Shown here: in pieces, positions 26,724 through 34,992 of the stretch | Numbering within the stretch: the first letter of the stretch is position 1 | Layout: each line of letters opens with the position of its first letter | From: Phycisphaeraceae bacterium | GTDB lineage: Bacteria > Planctomycetota > Phycisphaerae > Phycisphaerales > Phycisphaeraceae | Assembly: GCA_020851465.1 (NCBI GenBank) | Contig: JADZCR010000006.1 | Coordinates: 372,001-436,000 of the forward strand | Length of the DNA: 64,000 bases | Direction: 5' to 3' | The notes under the pieces: model-generated | What the model saw: the letters and a program-made list of their open reading frames with translations, nothing else | What the model was told of the DNA's origin: nothing | Database searches by the model: none | Program-made: the position numbers and the translations under genes

Positions 26724-27947
26724 ATGAAATACGTCATCATCATCCCCGACGGAGCGGCGGATCATCCTCTTTCCGAGTTGGACGGACGGACGCCGTTCGA
26801 GGCCGCGAAGAAGCCGCATACGGATCGAATCAGTCAGACCGGGCGACAGGGCACGGTTGCGACGACGCCTGCCGGGTTTCCGTGCGGCTCGGACGTTTGC
26901 AGCATGAGCCTGCTGGGTTATGACCCGGCGAAATATCACAAAGGCCGCGCCCCGCTGGAGGCCGCCGCTCTGGGTATTCCGTTGCGGGAAAGCGACTGGA
27001 TTTTCCGCGTCAATCTCGTGACGGTGATCGACGGGAAAATGCAGGATCATTCTGCAGGCCACATCACCTCCGATGAAGGACGGCAACTGCTGGCTGACCT
27101 GGCGCAGCATCTGGACATGCCGGGCATGACGCTTTATCCCGGCGTCAGCTACCGCAACATCATGGTGGATGCGTCAGAAATCGACTCACCCGGTGCGGGA
27201 CGTGACTGGTCGGAGCTGAAGACAACGCCGCCGCACGACATCCCCGGCGAAACCATCCGTAAATATCTGCCGCATGGCGGGGAGCACGCTCCGATGCTCC
27301 AGCGGATGATCGCCGAGAGCGAAGCATTTCTGGCTAATCACGAAATCAACCAGACCCGGCGTGACATGGGCGAACTGCCCGCCACGCACGTCTGGCCGTG
27401 GGGACAGGGTCGCAAACCAGTGATCGCCAGCTTTGAGTCACGCTTCGGATTGCGCGGCGCGATGATTACTGCGGTTGATCTGCTGGCGGGCATTGCTTCG
27501 TTCATCGGCTGGGACCGCCTCGATGTTCCCGGGCAGACCAGCTATCACGACACGGACTACGCAGCCGCCGGTCGGTACGCGATCGCAGCCCTCGATAAAT
27601 ACGACATCGTCTGTGTTCACGTCGAAGCCCCTGATGAGGCGTCACACGCAGCCGACGCACGGACGAAGGTTGCGGCGATTGAGTCGATCGATGAGCACAT
27701 TGTCGGGCCGATCCTGGCTGATCTGGCTAAACGCGGAGAACATCGAGTCCTCTACCTGCCCGATCACTACACGGCTGTCGAGACACGCAAGCACGATCCG
27801 ACTCCGGTGCCTTTCGCGTTATGCGGCAGCCGGATTCATGGTGTGGTGCAGCGGCCATTCAACGAGAAAAACTCGCAGGAAGCGGACCTCCACATTCGGC
27901 ACGGTCACGAATTGATGGAATATTTCCTCTACAGCGGGCTGGCGTAA
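26724..27947 (+). CDS. apgM: cofactor-independent phosphoglycerate mutase, archaeal-type ApgM
   Basis: Interconverts 3- and 2-phosphoglycerate without 2,3-bisphosphoglycerate. The alkaline-phosphatase-superfamily metal site is visible at MKYVIIIPDGAADHPLSEL; the catalytic serine region reads FPCGSDVCSMSLLGYDP, followed by YHKGRAPLEAAALGI, which is diagnostic for ApgM rather than the GpmI type. C-terminal metal ligands are in HVEAPDEASHAAD and LYLPDHYTAVETRKH. The length, 407 residues, is normal. Enolase, the next glycolytic enzyme, is encoded at the other end of the window. Confidence 0.92.
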   Translation: MKYVIIIPDGAADHPLSELDGRTPFEAAKKPHTDRISQTGRQGTVATTPAGFPCGSDVCSMSLLGYDPAKYHKGRAPLEAAALGIPLRESDWIFRVNLVTVIDGKMQDHSAGHITSDEGRQLLADLAQHLDMPGMTLYPGVSYRNIMVDASEIDSPGAGRDWSELKTTPPHDIPGETIRKYLPHGGEHAPMLQRMIAESEAFLANHEINQTRRDMGELPATHVWPWGQGRKPVIASFESRFGLRGAMITAVDLLAGIASFIGWDRLDVPGQTSYHDTDYAAAGRYAIAALDKYDIVCVHVEAPDEASHAADARTKVAAIESIDEHIVGPILADLAKRGEHRVLYLPDHYTAVETRKHDPTPVPFALCGSRIHGVVQRPFNEKNSQEADLHIRHGHELMEYFLYSGLA

Positions 27948-27993
27948 ATCGTGCGGTGCTTCGGCTGAACGAAGCAGGAGCGACGGCAAATAC

Positions 27994-28815
27994 TCAACAG
28001 CAACCGATGACCGCAGCCATGCGGCCCGTGATGCCCTTGTCACGACGATGGCTGAAAAACTCATCATGGTCGCGGTAGGTGCATCGGTCTGAGACGGCAA
28101 TTCGTTCAGCCGAGATGCCGCAGGTGACGAGTTGCTGTTTCGCTGCGGCTCGCAGGTCGATGTGCGGCTTCTGATCGGTAAGCCGACGCACGCAATCGCC
28201 CAGCCCGGAGCGATCAAATTCATCAGCTACTTCCGGGCCGACCTCAAAGTGATTTACGCTGATGCAGGGGCCGATAGCGCAGGTGAACTGGTCAGCAGGA
28301 ACGCTGAAACTTCGCTGGATCTCGTCAAGCGTGGCTTTGACGACCTGAGCTACGATGCCGCGCCATCCGGCATGGATGGCCCCGACGATGTGCCCGTCTG
28401 CGCAGGCGAGGAGAATAGGCACACAGTCCGCCACACGGATTGCCAGCAGGCGTCGAGGATCGTCGGTGATGATCGCGTCAGCTTCCTGAACCGGCCCTGA
28501 CTTCCCCTTACCTGCGACCAGCACGCGGTTGCCGTGGACCTGGCTTACCCTCGTAAGCGTCCGGCGGGAAGAGTCCAGTGACTCGGCAAGCCGGGTGTAA
28601 TTCCGCAGGATGTTCTCCGGCGAGTCTCTCGGCAAAGAAGCGTCTGCGGGCAAGCAGCCTTCAACGCCGAGGTTCAATGAGGCGAACGGCCCGGCACTGA
28701 CGCCACCCAACCGCGTGGTAAAGGCGTGAGGCAGACCAAGATCGTTCCAGACAGGTAACTGGTAGGGTACCAAACCGCCGGTCAGAGATTGACGCGAAAG
28801 ACGTAAACCCGTCAT
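27994..28815 (-). CDS. pgeF: YfiH/PgeF-family purine nucleoside phosphorylase (LACC1-like)
   Basis: 273-residue member of the DUF152/YfiH family, multi-copper-oxidase-unrelated enzymes that act on purine nucleosides and, in E. coli (PgeF), correct misincorporated serine in peptidoglycan. Conserved segments: HAFTTRLGGVSAGPFASLNL, VSQVHGNRV, the ADAIITDDPRRLLAIRVADC box, AIHAGWRGIVAQV and CAIGPCISVNHFEV with the zinc-binding cysteine and histidines, then SDRCTYRDHDEFFSHRRDK at the end. Convergent with apgM. Confidence 0.9.
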   Translation of the reverse strand: MTGLRLSRQSLTGGLVPYQLPVWNDLGLPHAFTTRLGGVSAGPFASLNLGVEGCLPADASLPRDSPENILRNYTRLAESLDSSRRTLTRVSQVHGNRVLVAGKGKSGPVQEADAIITDDPRRLLAIRVADCVPILLACADGHIVGAIHAGWRGIVAQVVKATLDEIQRSFSVPADQFTCAIGPCISVNHFEVGPEVADEFDRSGLGDCVRRLTDQKPHIDLRAAAKQQLVTCGISAERIAVSDRCTYRDHDEFFSHRRDKGITGRMAAVIGCC

Positions 28816-29121
28816 GGCAAGTGATCTGTGGAAAACATGTTGAATAGCCTTTGGCGACGCTTTATGATCCGTATCCAGCTGAGGAGCTTGAAAAGATCAA
28901 TCGGTTGACGAATATCGAGATTTACATTGTCAGCCAGATATAATTTTCGATTTATCAAGTATTTGCCGGTAATCAAATCGGCGGTTATTGACGATTGCAA
29001 GGTTCCATTTTGTCGGGTTTCTACTCTATTGCTATTCTAATCTTGGAGTGGGTGGGTTTGTGGAAAAACAACGTGGGAAGCCCTCTAACCCGTCATCTTT
29101 GCACCAGTTACAACCCACGAC
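28816..29121 (-). other. gene-free AT-rich spacer
   Basis: About 306 bases between pgeF and lepB, both read leftwards, so this holds the pgeF promoter. The stretch is noticeably more AT-rich than its surroundings (for example AATTTTCGATTTATCAAGTA near 28940-28960). A 62-codon frame on the minus strand begins at a TTG and has no ribosome-binding site; I do not call it a gene. No terminator with a T run was found after lepB. Confidence 0.5.
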
Positions 29122-30741
29122 TCAGTGGATGAATCGCATGTCACCGAAATTCGGCAGCACAGCGGAGCCGCCCGGTGCGAGCGGGTACGGTGCAGGGAAG
29201 TAAACGAAGAATGCACGCCCCATCATGAGTTTTCGCGGCACGATGCCGAACTTCTGAATGTGCGGTGGAACTTCCTCGTCAAACATCCGTTTCTCGATCC
29301 ACGGGTTGACCGACTGCCAGAATCGGCTGTCATGACTCAGCGGGCTGTTGTCACCCATACAGAAAAACTGATCCGACTCCAGATTCACCGGCGGAGATTC
29401 GCTGGCGCGGTTGCGCACGAAGACGCCTTGCCCGTGGTTGGTCGGGTTGCCGTACTGCACCGACGAGTAGTAGAGGTCACGGTCCACCTCGACGCCATGC
29501 AGCGTCACTGACGGTCCATCCACTTCGATGGATATTTCGGGATACTGCGGCGCGGGTGCGCGTCCGGTGGCGGTTGCGATGTCGATGTCGAAGTTGGCGA
29601 CGATAACTCGCTGATCATCCACCCACAGGCTGGCCTGCTGATCGACATACCAAAGCTCTACGTGACGGCTGACGCCCGCAGCCAGCGGTGTGACCTGAGC
29701 GGTTCCCAGCGGTCGGGGCTGACCGCCATCGAGACGGCTGGCCTCCAGTGTCACCTTACCCGTGGCGTCGATTGATCCGGTCAGCCGCGAGACAGCATCC
29801 TCTTGCGGCAGGGAATCGAGTCGAGCGGTCGTGTGAAACTTGACCGATGCGCCGGAGCCGCTGGGCTGGACGCTCGCAGCGATCCGCACATCTTCAATCG
29901 GCTCGTGGTCAACCTTATCCGCTTCCCTGCGCTCGAACTGGTTATAGGCGTACCAATGCGGGCCGACATGGGCTGAGGGAAAGTCGAAGGCGATCTCGCC
30001 ATGCCCGCCGCCGAGGTGTTCGTAGCTCCGTCGCTGGGCGAGGCTCCAGTTGCCTTTGACCGCGCGCCAGGGGACGTGCCACTCGTGCTCAACTCTGTCG
30101 ATCCCGCTGCTTCCCCGGTCGAGGGGGATGTATTGGCTGTGATAGATCGGCTGCCAGACATCGCGTTGAACGCGCGGCCGATCACTTTTGCGGGCGATAT
30201 GCCAGTCCGCGTTGTTGGTCTGACTTTTGACAAAGAGATTTCCGTCAATGACCCACAAGCTTTCGTTGGGCAGGCCGACGAGTCGCTTGATGTAATTGAT
30301 GCGCGGATCGTAGGGATTTTTGAATACGACAACATCCCACCGTCGCGGCTCGGAAATGGTGTAGAGAAACTTGTGGACGAGAATGCGATCACCCGCGCTG
30401 ACGGACAATCCCTTCATGCTGATGGGAAAGTGGCACATCGGGCAGAGGGCCTGTGATGCGCCCGGCGGGATCGGTGAGTTGACATTGAAGTGGTAGCCGC
30501 ATTGCGGGCAGACGATGTTGACATGCTCTCCCAGCAGTGTCGGAGCCATCGAGCCGGTGGGGATTACGAACGCCTCGACGACATACGCGCGAAACACGAA
30601 TGCGAGAATGAACGCGATGATGATCGCTTCAAACGTTTCCTTGATCGTCTCGTCGGTGGGTTTCTCGCTCGGCGCGGCAGCGACGGTCCCCGCGGGACTG
30701 GCGGTGGCGGCGGCGGGGAGTGGTGAGTTGTTCTCTTCCAA
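29122..30741 (-). CDS. lepB: signal peptidase I with zinc-ribbon and beta-sandwich insertions
   Basis: A 539-residue type I signal peptidase, about twice the common length. After a flexible acidic N-terminus a membrane segment (about 38-56) leads to IPTGSMAPTLLG with the catalytic serine 64, and the general-base lysine 152 is in YIKRLVGLPNE. Between them lies an extra zinc ribbon (CPQC at 78-81, CPMC at 100-103). A further insert of about 250 residues (about 175-430) after the lysine box looks like a LamG/concanavalin-type beta sandwich (ELWYVDQQASLWVDDQRV). The final box FCMGDNSPLSHDSRFW is intact. The protease assignment is secure; the roles of the inserts are unknown. Confidence 0.9.
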   Translation of the reverse strand: MEENNSPLPAAATASPAGTVAAAPSEKPTDETIKETFEAIIIAFILAFVFRAYVVEAFVIPTGSMAPTLLGEHVNIVCPQCGYHFNVNSPIPPGASQALCPMCHFPISMKGLSVSAGDRILVHKFLYTISEPRRWDVVVFKNPYDPRINYIKRLVGLPNESLWVIDGNLFVKSQTNNADWHIARKSDRPRVQRDVWQPIYHSQYIPLDRGSSGIDRVEHEWHVPWRAVKGNWSLAQRRSYEHLGGGHGEIAFDFPSAHVGPHWYAYNQFERREADKVDHEPIEDVRIAASVQPSGSGASVKFHTTARLDSLPQEDAVSRLTGSIDATGKVTLEASRLDGGQPRPLGTAQVTPLAAGVSRHVELWYVDQQASLWVDDQRVIVANFDIDIATATGRAPAPQYPEISIEVDGPSVTLHGVEVDRDLYYSSVQYGNPTNHGQGVFVRNRASESPPVNLESDQFFCMGDNSPLSHDSRFWQSVNPWIEKRMFDEEVPPHIQKFGIVPRKLMMGRAFFVYFPAPYPLAPGGSAVLPNFGDMRFIH

Positions 30742-30926
30742 TGGCAGCCTCGGAGTGAGCAGGAGACGGATTCTAATCGGAAGACGACCAAAAGGGCGGA
30801 TGTGGTTTCCCGTGTGAGTTATCTGGTCGCAAAACGCTCCGGTGAATGATCGGATCGCGCGGATTCATCAGTTGAAGCAATTCCAACCGATTCCTATACT
30901 CTGACTTCGCTTTCGGGCGAACACGC

Positions 30927-30999
30927 GGGGCCATAGCTCAATTGGGAGAGCGCGTGGATGGCATCTACGAGGTTAGGGGTTCGATCCCCCTTGGCTCCA
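30927..30999 (+). tRNA. tRNA-Ala (anticodon GGC)
   Basis: A 73-base cloverleaf: acceptor GGGGCCA with TGGCTCC including the G3-U70 pair that identifies alanine tRNA, D arm GCTC/GAGC, anticodon stem CGTGG/CTACG with loop ATGGCAT (anticodon GGC), T arm AGGGG-TTCGATC-CCCCT, discriminator A. The 3' CCA is not encoded. It lies between lepB and the HpcH-cupin gene. Confidence 0.95.
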
Positions 31000-31120
31000 C
31001 TTGCGGAAACGGCCGGCACAAAATGCCGGCCGTTGTTGTTGGGTGGGTGATCTATCAAGGGCTGACCTGCTCCGCACGGTCTGACCATCCGTCACGATTT
31101 TCGTTACCCTAACCATTCGC

Positions 31121-32773
31121 ATGAAATCCAACGCCACCCGGAAATTCCGCGCCAAGCTCGCCGCCGACCAGCCGGTATTCGGCCTCTGGGTCACTCTGGA
31201 ATCCGCCAGCATCACCGAAATGGCGGTGGCTCTGGGGCTGGATTGGGTCGTCATCGATGCGGAGCACGGCCACCTCGATTGGAAGGAGATCGTCGAGCAT
31301 ATTCGTGCCGGGGTGCGCAGCGACACGGTCATTCTCGTGCGCATCGCGGAGCTTTCGATCGGACTCATCAAGCGGGCACTCGATCTGGGTGCCGATGGCG
31401 TGGTTGTGCCGTGGATCGAGTCCGTCGATGAACTCGAAAAGGCGATCAGCTTTGCGCGTTATCCGCCGGAGGGACTACGCGGCATTGGGGCCGAGCGTGC
31501 CACCTGCTGGGGACGATGTTTCACCGATGCGGTTGGCGAAGCGAACGATCATGTGCTGGTCGTGCCCATCATCGAGACGGTGAAAGCAGGCAAGGCGATA
31601 GAGCAGCTCTGCCGGGTCGAAGGGACGGAGTTGTTTTTCCTTGGTCCGGCTGACTACTCATCCACAGCAGGCTTTCCCGGCCAGTGGGAAGGACCCGGCG
31701 TCGCAGAGGAGTTGCTGCACATCAAGGATGTGGTGCGGAAACACGGCAAACACTGCGGGGTCGTCGCGACAAGCAACGAAAATCTGTTGCAACGCCGTCA
31801 GCAGGGATTTCGCGCTCTGGCTCTGGGACTCGACGGCGGATTGCTGCTCCGCAGCATCACCGGAGCGATGGCGGCAGTCGGCAAGGCTTCGACAATCAAC
31901 CCGCAGTTCACCCGCGAGGGCGACACCTCCGGAAAAATACTCGACCGCCCGCCGGAAAATTTCCGACCCGACCGGCCGGAAGTGATGAATCCGATTGGTT
32001 CAGGGAAAAAGTTCGAGATCGCACGCGGCGTGAGCTTTGAATGTCTGGTCGGTGCGCATAATCAGGCACGCAATCTGACGACCGGCATCGTGACCTTCGC
32101 GCCTGAAGCGGAACTGCCTTACCACTCGCACACATTCAGCGAGTCGATCACCCTGCTGACCGGCAGGGCGATGGTGGAGATCGAAGGGCGGCGGTACACG
32201 CTCGGCGAGATGGACAACGTGGTGATACCGCGCGGCTTGGCGCATCACGTCATCAATACATCGCTGGCGGAACCGGCGAAATTTCACGTGGCGATGGCGA
32301 CCGATCAACCAAGCCGCACTCTCGTGGACCGCTTTTACTCACGCAAGGCGATGCCTGACAGCGCAACCGGCCTGCCGGGGGCGGAACGCATCAATCGCTA
32401 TGCGACGACGCGCAAGTTTGAGGCGGCGGCGAATGCGATGTTCATGGACTATTTCAATCGCGACCTGATGCCAGGTATCGAGATGAGCGGCGGCTACGGA
32501 CTTTTCCAGCCGACCGGCCGGCTTCCCGCGCATATTCACGACTTCGACGAGTCGATCTGCATCGTGCAAGGAGTGGCGACGTGTGTAGTCGAAGGACGGA
32601 AATATCTGATGTCGGATGATTCGACGGCCTTGCAGCCGCGCGGCCGCGTTCATTATTTCATCAATGAATCACGCCAGCCGATGGCGATGCTTTGGGTTTA
32701 CGCAGGCCCTGTACCCGAACGGCTGGTGGTGGATGAAAATAATGCGACCGTCGCAGGCAATCCGTGGAAGTGA
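31121..32773 (+). CDS. HpcH/HpaI-type aldolase fused to two cupin domains
   Basis: A 550-residue fusion. Residues 1-260 are a class II HpcH/HpaI aldolase: IDAEHGHLDW (His 49/51), LVRIAE (Arg 74), PIIETVKAG (Glu 152, metal) and FLGPADYS (Asp 178, metal). Residues about 310-400 form one cupin (PYHSHTFSESITLLTG, then VVIPRGLAHHVIN), and about 450-540 a second (PAHIHDFDESICIVQG, PRGRVHYFIN). Aldolases of this family cleave 2-keto-3-deoxy acids; cupins of this kind bind or isomerise small acids. With the following dehydrogenase and TIM-barrel isomerase it suggests a sugar-acid degradation pathway, but the substrate is unknown. Confidence 0.82.
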   Translation: MKSNATRKFRAKLAADQPVFGLWVTLESASITEMAVALGLDWVVIDAEHGHLDWKEIVEHIRAGVRSDTVILVRIAELSIGLIKRALDLGADGVVVPWIESVDELEKAISFARYPPEGLRGIGAERATCWGRCFTDAVGEANDHVLVVPIIETVKAGKAIEQLCRVEGTELFFLGPADYSSTAGFPGQWEGPGVAEELLHIKDVVRKHGKHCGVVATSNENLLQRRQQGFRALALGLDGGLLLRSITGAMAAVGKASTINPQFTREGDTSGKILDRPPENFRPDRPEVMNPIGSGKKFEIARGVSFECLVGAHNQARNLTTGIVTFAPEAELPYHSHTFSESITLLTGRAMVEIEGRRYTLGEMDNVVIPRGLAHHVINTSLAEPAKFHVAMATDQPSRTLVDRFYSRKAMPDSATGLPGAERINRYATTRKFEAAANAMFMDYFNRDLMPGIEMSGGYGLFQPTGRLPAHIHDFDESICIVQGVATCVVEGRKYLMSDDSTALQPRGRVHYFINESRQPMAMLWVYAGPVPERLVVDENNATVAGNPWK

Positions 32774-32847
32774 CGGAATACACGCTCGCGATTTTTCCCT
32801 GCTCATCGCAGAAAGGGAAAATGTCTCTGTTTCGTTAACATAAACCC

Positions 32848-33888
32848 ATGCCTCGAACTTTCCCCATCGCTCTTACCGCTGATTTTTACGACGCTGCGGG
32901 TAAACCGAAATACTGCGATCTGGGTACCTCGGTTTTTGACGCACATCAGCACATCACATTCAAGCCGTTCGCGGAGCATCGCCCGGAGATCGGCGCGGAC
33001 CAGATCGGAGATGCTGCGGGTGTGATCGTGCTCACGCCCAGAGTCAGTGCATCGAGTGTCTCGAAAGCCGGCAATCTGCTGGCTGTGGGCAGATTCGGCG
33101 TCGGTTATGACTCGGTGGACGTGAAGGCCTGCACTCAGGCGGATGTTCTCGCTTTTATCACTGCCGGAGCTGTTGATCGCTCCGTAGCTGAAGCGACGAT
33201 CGGCTGGATGCTCGCCCTGACGCATCACATGCGAGTCAAAGATCAGCTCGTTCGCACGGGTCAATGGGATGTGCGATCAAAATTCATGGGCAGCGAAATA
33301 CGGGACCGGATGCTGGGCGTCGTCGGTCTGGGCGGCATCGGCCGATCCGTCATCGAATTGCTGCGCGGGTTCGGCATGAGGCAGCCCATTGCCTTTGATC
33401 CGTTCCCCAATAAAGAAGCGGCTGACAAACTCGGCGTCCGTCTGGTGAGCCTTGATGAACTGATGCGCGAGGCGGACTTTGTATCACTGCACTGCCCGCT
33501 GACCGATCAGACGCGGAATCTGATCGGCTCCAAACAGATCGCGATGATGAAACCGACCGCATACCTCATCAATACGGCTCGTGGCGGGATCGTCAATGAG
33601 GATGCGCTCTACGACGCGCTGAAGTCCGGCCGCATCGCCGGCGCTGCACTTGATTGTTTTGAAGTCGAACCCGTGACCGCTCCGAGCCGCTTCCGTGAGT
33701 TCGACAACGTGCTACTGGCCCCGCATTGCATCGCATGGACGGATGAGCTTTTCCGCGACATCGGCCGGTCAGTCTGTCAGGGGATGGTGGACTTGTCGCT
33801 GGGTAAGAAACCTCGCGGCATCGTAAACCCGGAGGTATTGGATCGACCGGGGTTCCAGGAAAAATGGAAGCGATTGCGAGTTTCCTGA
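32848..33888 (+). CDS. D-isomer-specific 2-hydroxyacid dehydrogenase (phosphoglycerate dehydrogenase-like)
   Basis: 346-residue NAD-dependent hydroxyacid dehydrogenase: VVGLGGIGRSVIELLRGFG (Rossmann loop), SLHCPLTDQTRNLIGSKQ, INTARGGIVNEDALYDALKS and the catalytic histidine in LLAPHCIAWTDELF. The N-terminal part (AVGRFGVGYDSVDVKACT) is that of the SerA-like group without the ACT domain. It follows the HpcH-cupin gene by 74 bases on the same strand and probably reduces or oxidises an intermediate of the same pathway. Confidence 0.87.
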   Translation: MPRTFPIALTADFYDAAGKPKYCDLGTSVFDAHQHITFKPFAEHRPEIGADQIGDAAGVIVLTPRVSASSVSKAGNLLAVGRFGVGYDSVDVKACTQADVLAFITAGAVDRSVAEATIGWMLALTHHMRVKDQLVRTGQWDVRSKFMGSEIRDRMLGVVGLGGIGRSVIELLRGFGMRQPIAFDPFPNKEAADKLGVRLVSLDELMREADFVSLHCPLTDQTRNLIGSKQIAMMKPTAYLINTARGGIVNEDALYDALKSGRIAGAALDCFEVEPVTAPSRFREFDNVLLAPHCIAWTDELFRDIGRSVCQGMVDLSLGKKPRGIVNPEVLDRPGFQEKWKRLRVS

Positions 33889-34020
33889 ATCCAGTGGTGA
33901 TCCCGGAACGATCTCCAAGCACTCGTTGAAACCGCAAAAACCTTGTGCAAAACCGCAGGTACAGTCGTCATGTTGGTCAGCAGATCGAATCAGGTAACGG
34001 AATAGATTTTCGAGGTCGTC

Positions 34021-34857
34021 ATGAAACTAAAACTCGCCACCGCCGATTTTTCCTTCCCGCTCCTGCCGCACGACAGGGTGCTCGATCTGATTGCGATGCT
34101 GGAGTTAGACGGCGTGGACCTCGGACTGTTTGAGGGACGTTCGCATCTCTGGCCATCAAAAGAATTCCGTCAGCCAAGCCGTTCCGGCAAGGAGATGGCG
34201 CGGAAACTCAAAGGCCGAGGACTCAAAGCCGCGGATGTGTTTTTGCAGACTAACCCCGACTTTGTCTCCTATGCGTCAAATCACCCAGAACCCGGAAGGC
34301 GTAAGAAAGCCCGGTTATGGTTTGAAAAAACGCTGGAGTACGCCGATGCGTGCGGTTCAACCCATGTGACCGCATTACCCGGCGTGCTGTTCCCGGATGA
34401 ACCCTCAGCCGCATCCTGGGGGCGTTGTGCGGATGAGTTGATGTGGCGTGTTGAAAAAGCGGGTGCAGCAGGCATCACCTTTTCGGTCGAGGCACACGTC
34501 GGTTCGATCGCGCCGACTCCCAGAGACGCCCTCAAACTTCTCGCAAGAGTTCCCGGCCTGACGCTGACGCTCGACTACACGCACTTTATTCGTGCTGGAT
34601 TTAAGGATGCTCAGATTGAGCCATTGCTGCCGCACGCGAGCCACTTCCATGTGCGTGGTGCAGTCAAAGGCCGTCTGCAAACGTCGTTTAAGAATAATGC
34701 CATCGACTACAAACGAGTTTTTCAGCAGTTGAGGAAGAACCGTTATCAGGGTTATCTGGGCATCGAATATGTGTGGATTGATTGGGAGCATTGCAACGAG
34801 GTGGACAACCTGAGCGAGACGATTCTGTACCGCAATTTCTTCCGCCGCCTCGCTTGA
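34021..34857 (+). CDS. sugar phosphate isomerase/epimerase-like TIM barrel
   Basis: 278-residue xylose-isomerase-like TIM-barrel protein (AP endonuclease 2 superfamily). Metal-site elements visible by position are VEAHVGSIAPTPRDA (Glu/His), LTLDYTHFIRAG (Asp/His), HFHVRGAVKGRLQTS and the C-terminal YLGIEYVWIDWEHCN (Glu). Such proteins isomerise or epimerise keto sugars and inositol derivatives. Third gene of the putative sugar-acid cluster, 132 bases after the dehydrogenase. Confidence 0.8.
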   Translation: MKLKLATADFSFPLLPHDRVLDLIAMLELDGVDLGLFEGRSHLWPSKEFRQPSRSGKEMARKLKGRGLKAADVFLQTNPDFVSYASNHPEPGRRKKARLWFEKTLEYADACGSTHVTALPGVLFPDEPSAASWGRCADELMWRVEKAGAAGITFSVEAHVGSIAPTPRDALKLLARVPGLTLTLDYTHFIRAGFKDAQIEPLLPHASHFHVRGAVKGRLQTSFKNNAIDYKRVFQQLRKNRYQGYLGIEYVWIDWEHCNEVDNLSETILYRNFFRRLA

Positions 34858-34940
34858 TCGCGGTTGCTCCATTCCGCGGCAGCGACTTTCTGCAGCTCAA
34901 TGCCGCTCTCGACGGAATACTTGTGCTAAAATCCTCAACC

Positions 34941-34979
34941 CACCGCAACGCACCATGACGTATTTTGCGGTGTGTTTTA
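34941..34979 (+). promoter_or_regulatory. stem-loop in the ilvD 5' leader
   Basis: CACCGCAA (34941-34948) pairs perfectly with TTGCGGTG (34965-34972), followed by TGTTTTAG. The second CGCACC (34949-34954) can pair instead with GGTGTG (34969-34974), so two mutually exclusive registers exist. A TAAAAT box at 34927-34932 just upstream could be the -10 element. The ribosome-binding site AAGGA follows. Possible attenuator or leader hairpin; no branched-chain leader peptide was found. Confidence 0.4.
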
Positions 34980-34992
34980 GAAGGATTTACCA

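Noticed and set aside
28812..29000. 62-codon minus-strand frame in the pgeF-lepB spacer
   Set aside because: TTG start, no ribosome-binding site, AT-rich and no similarity to known small proteins.
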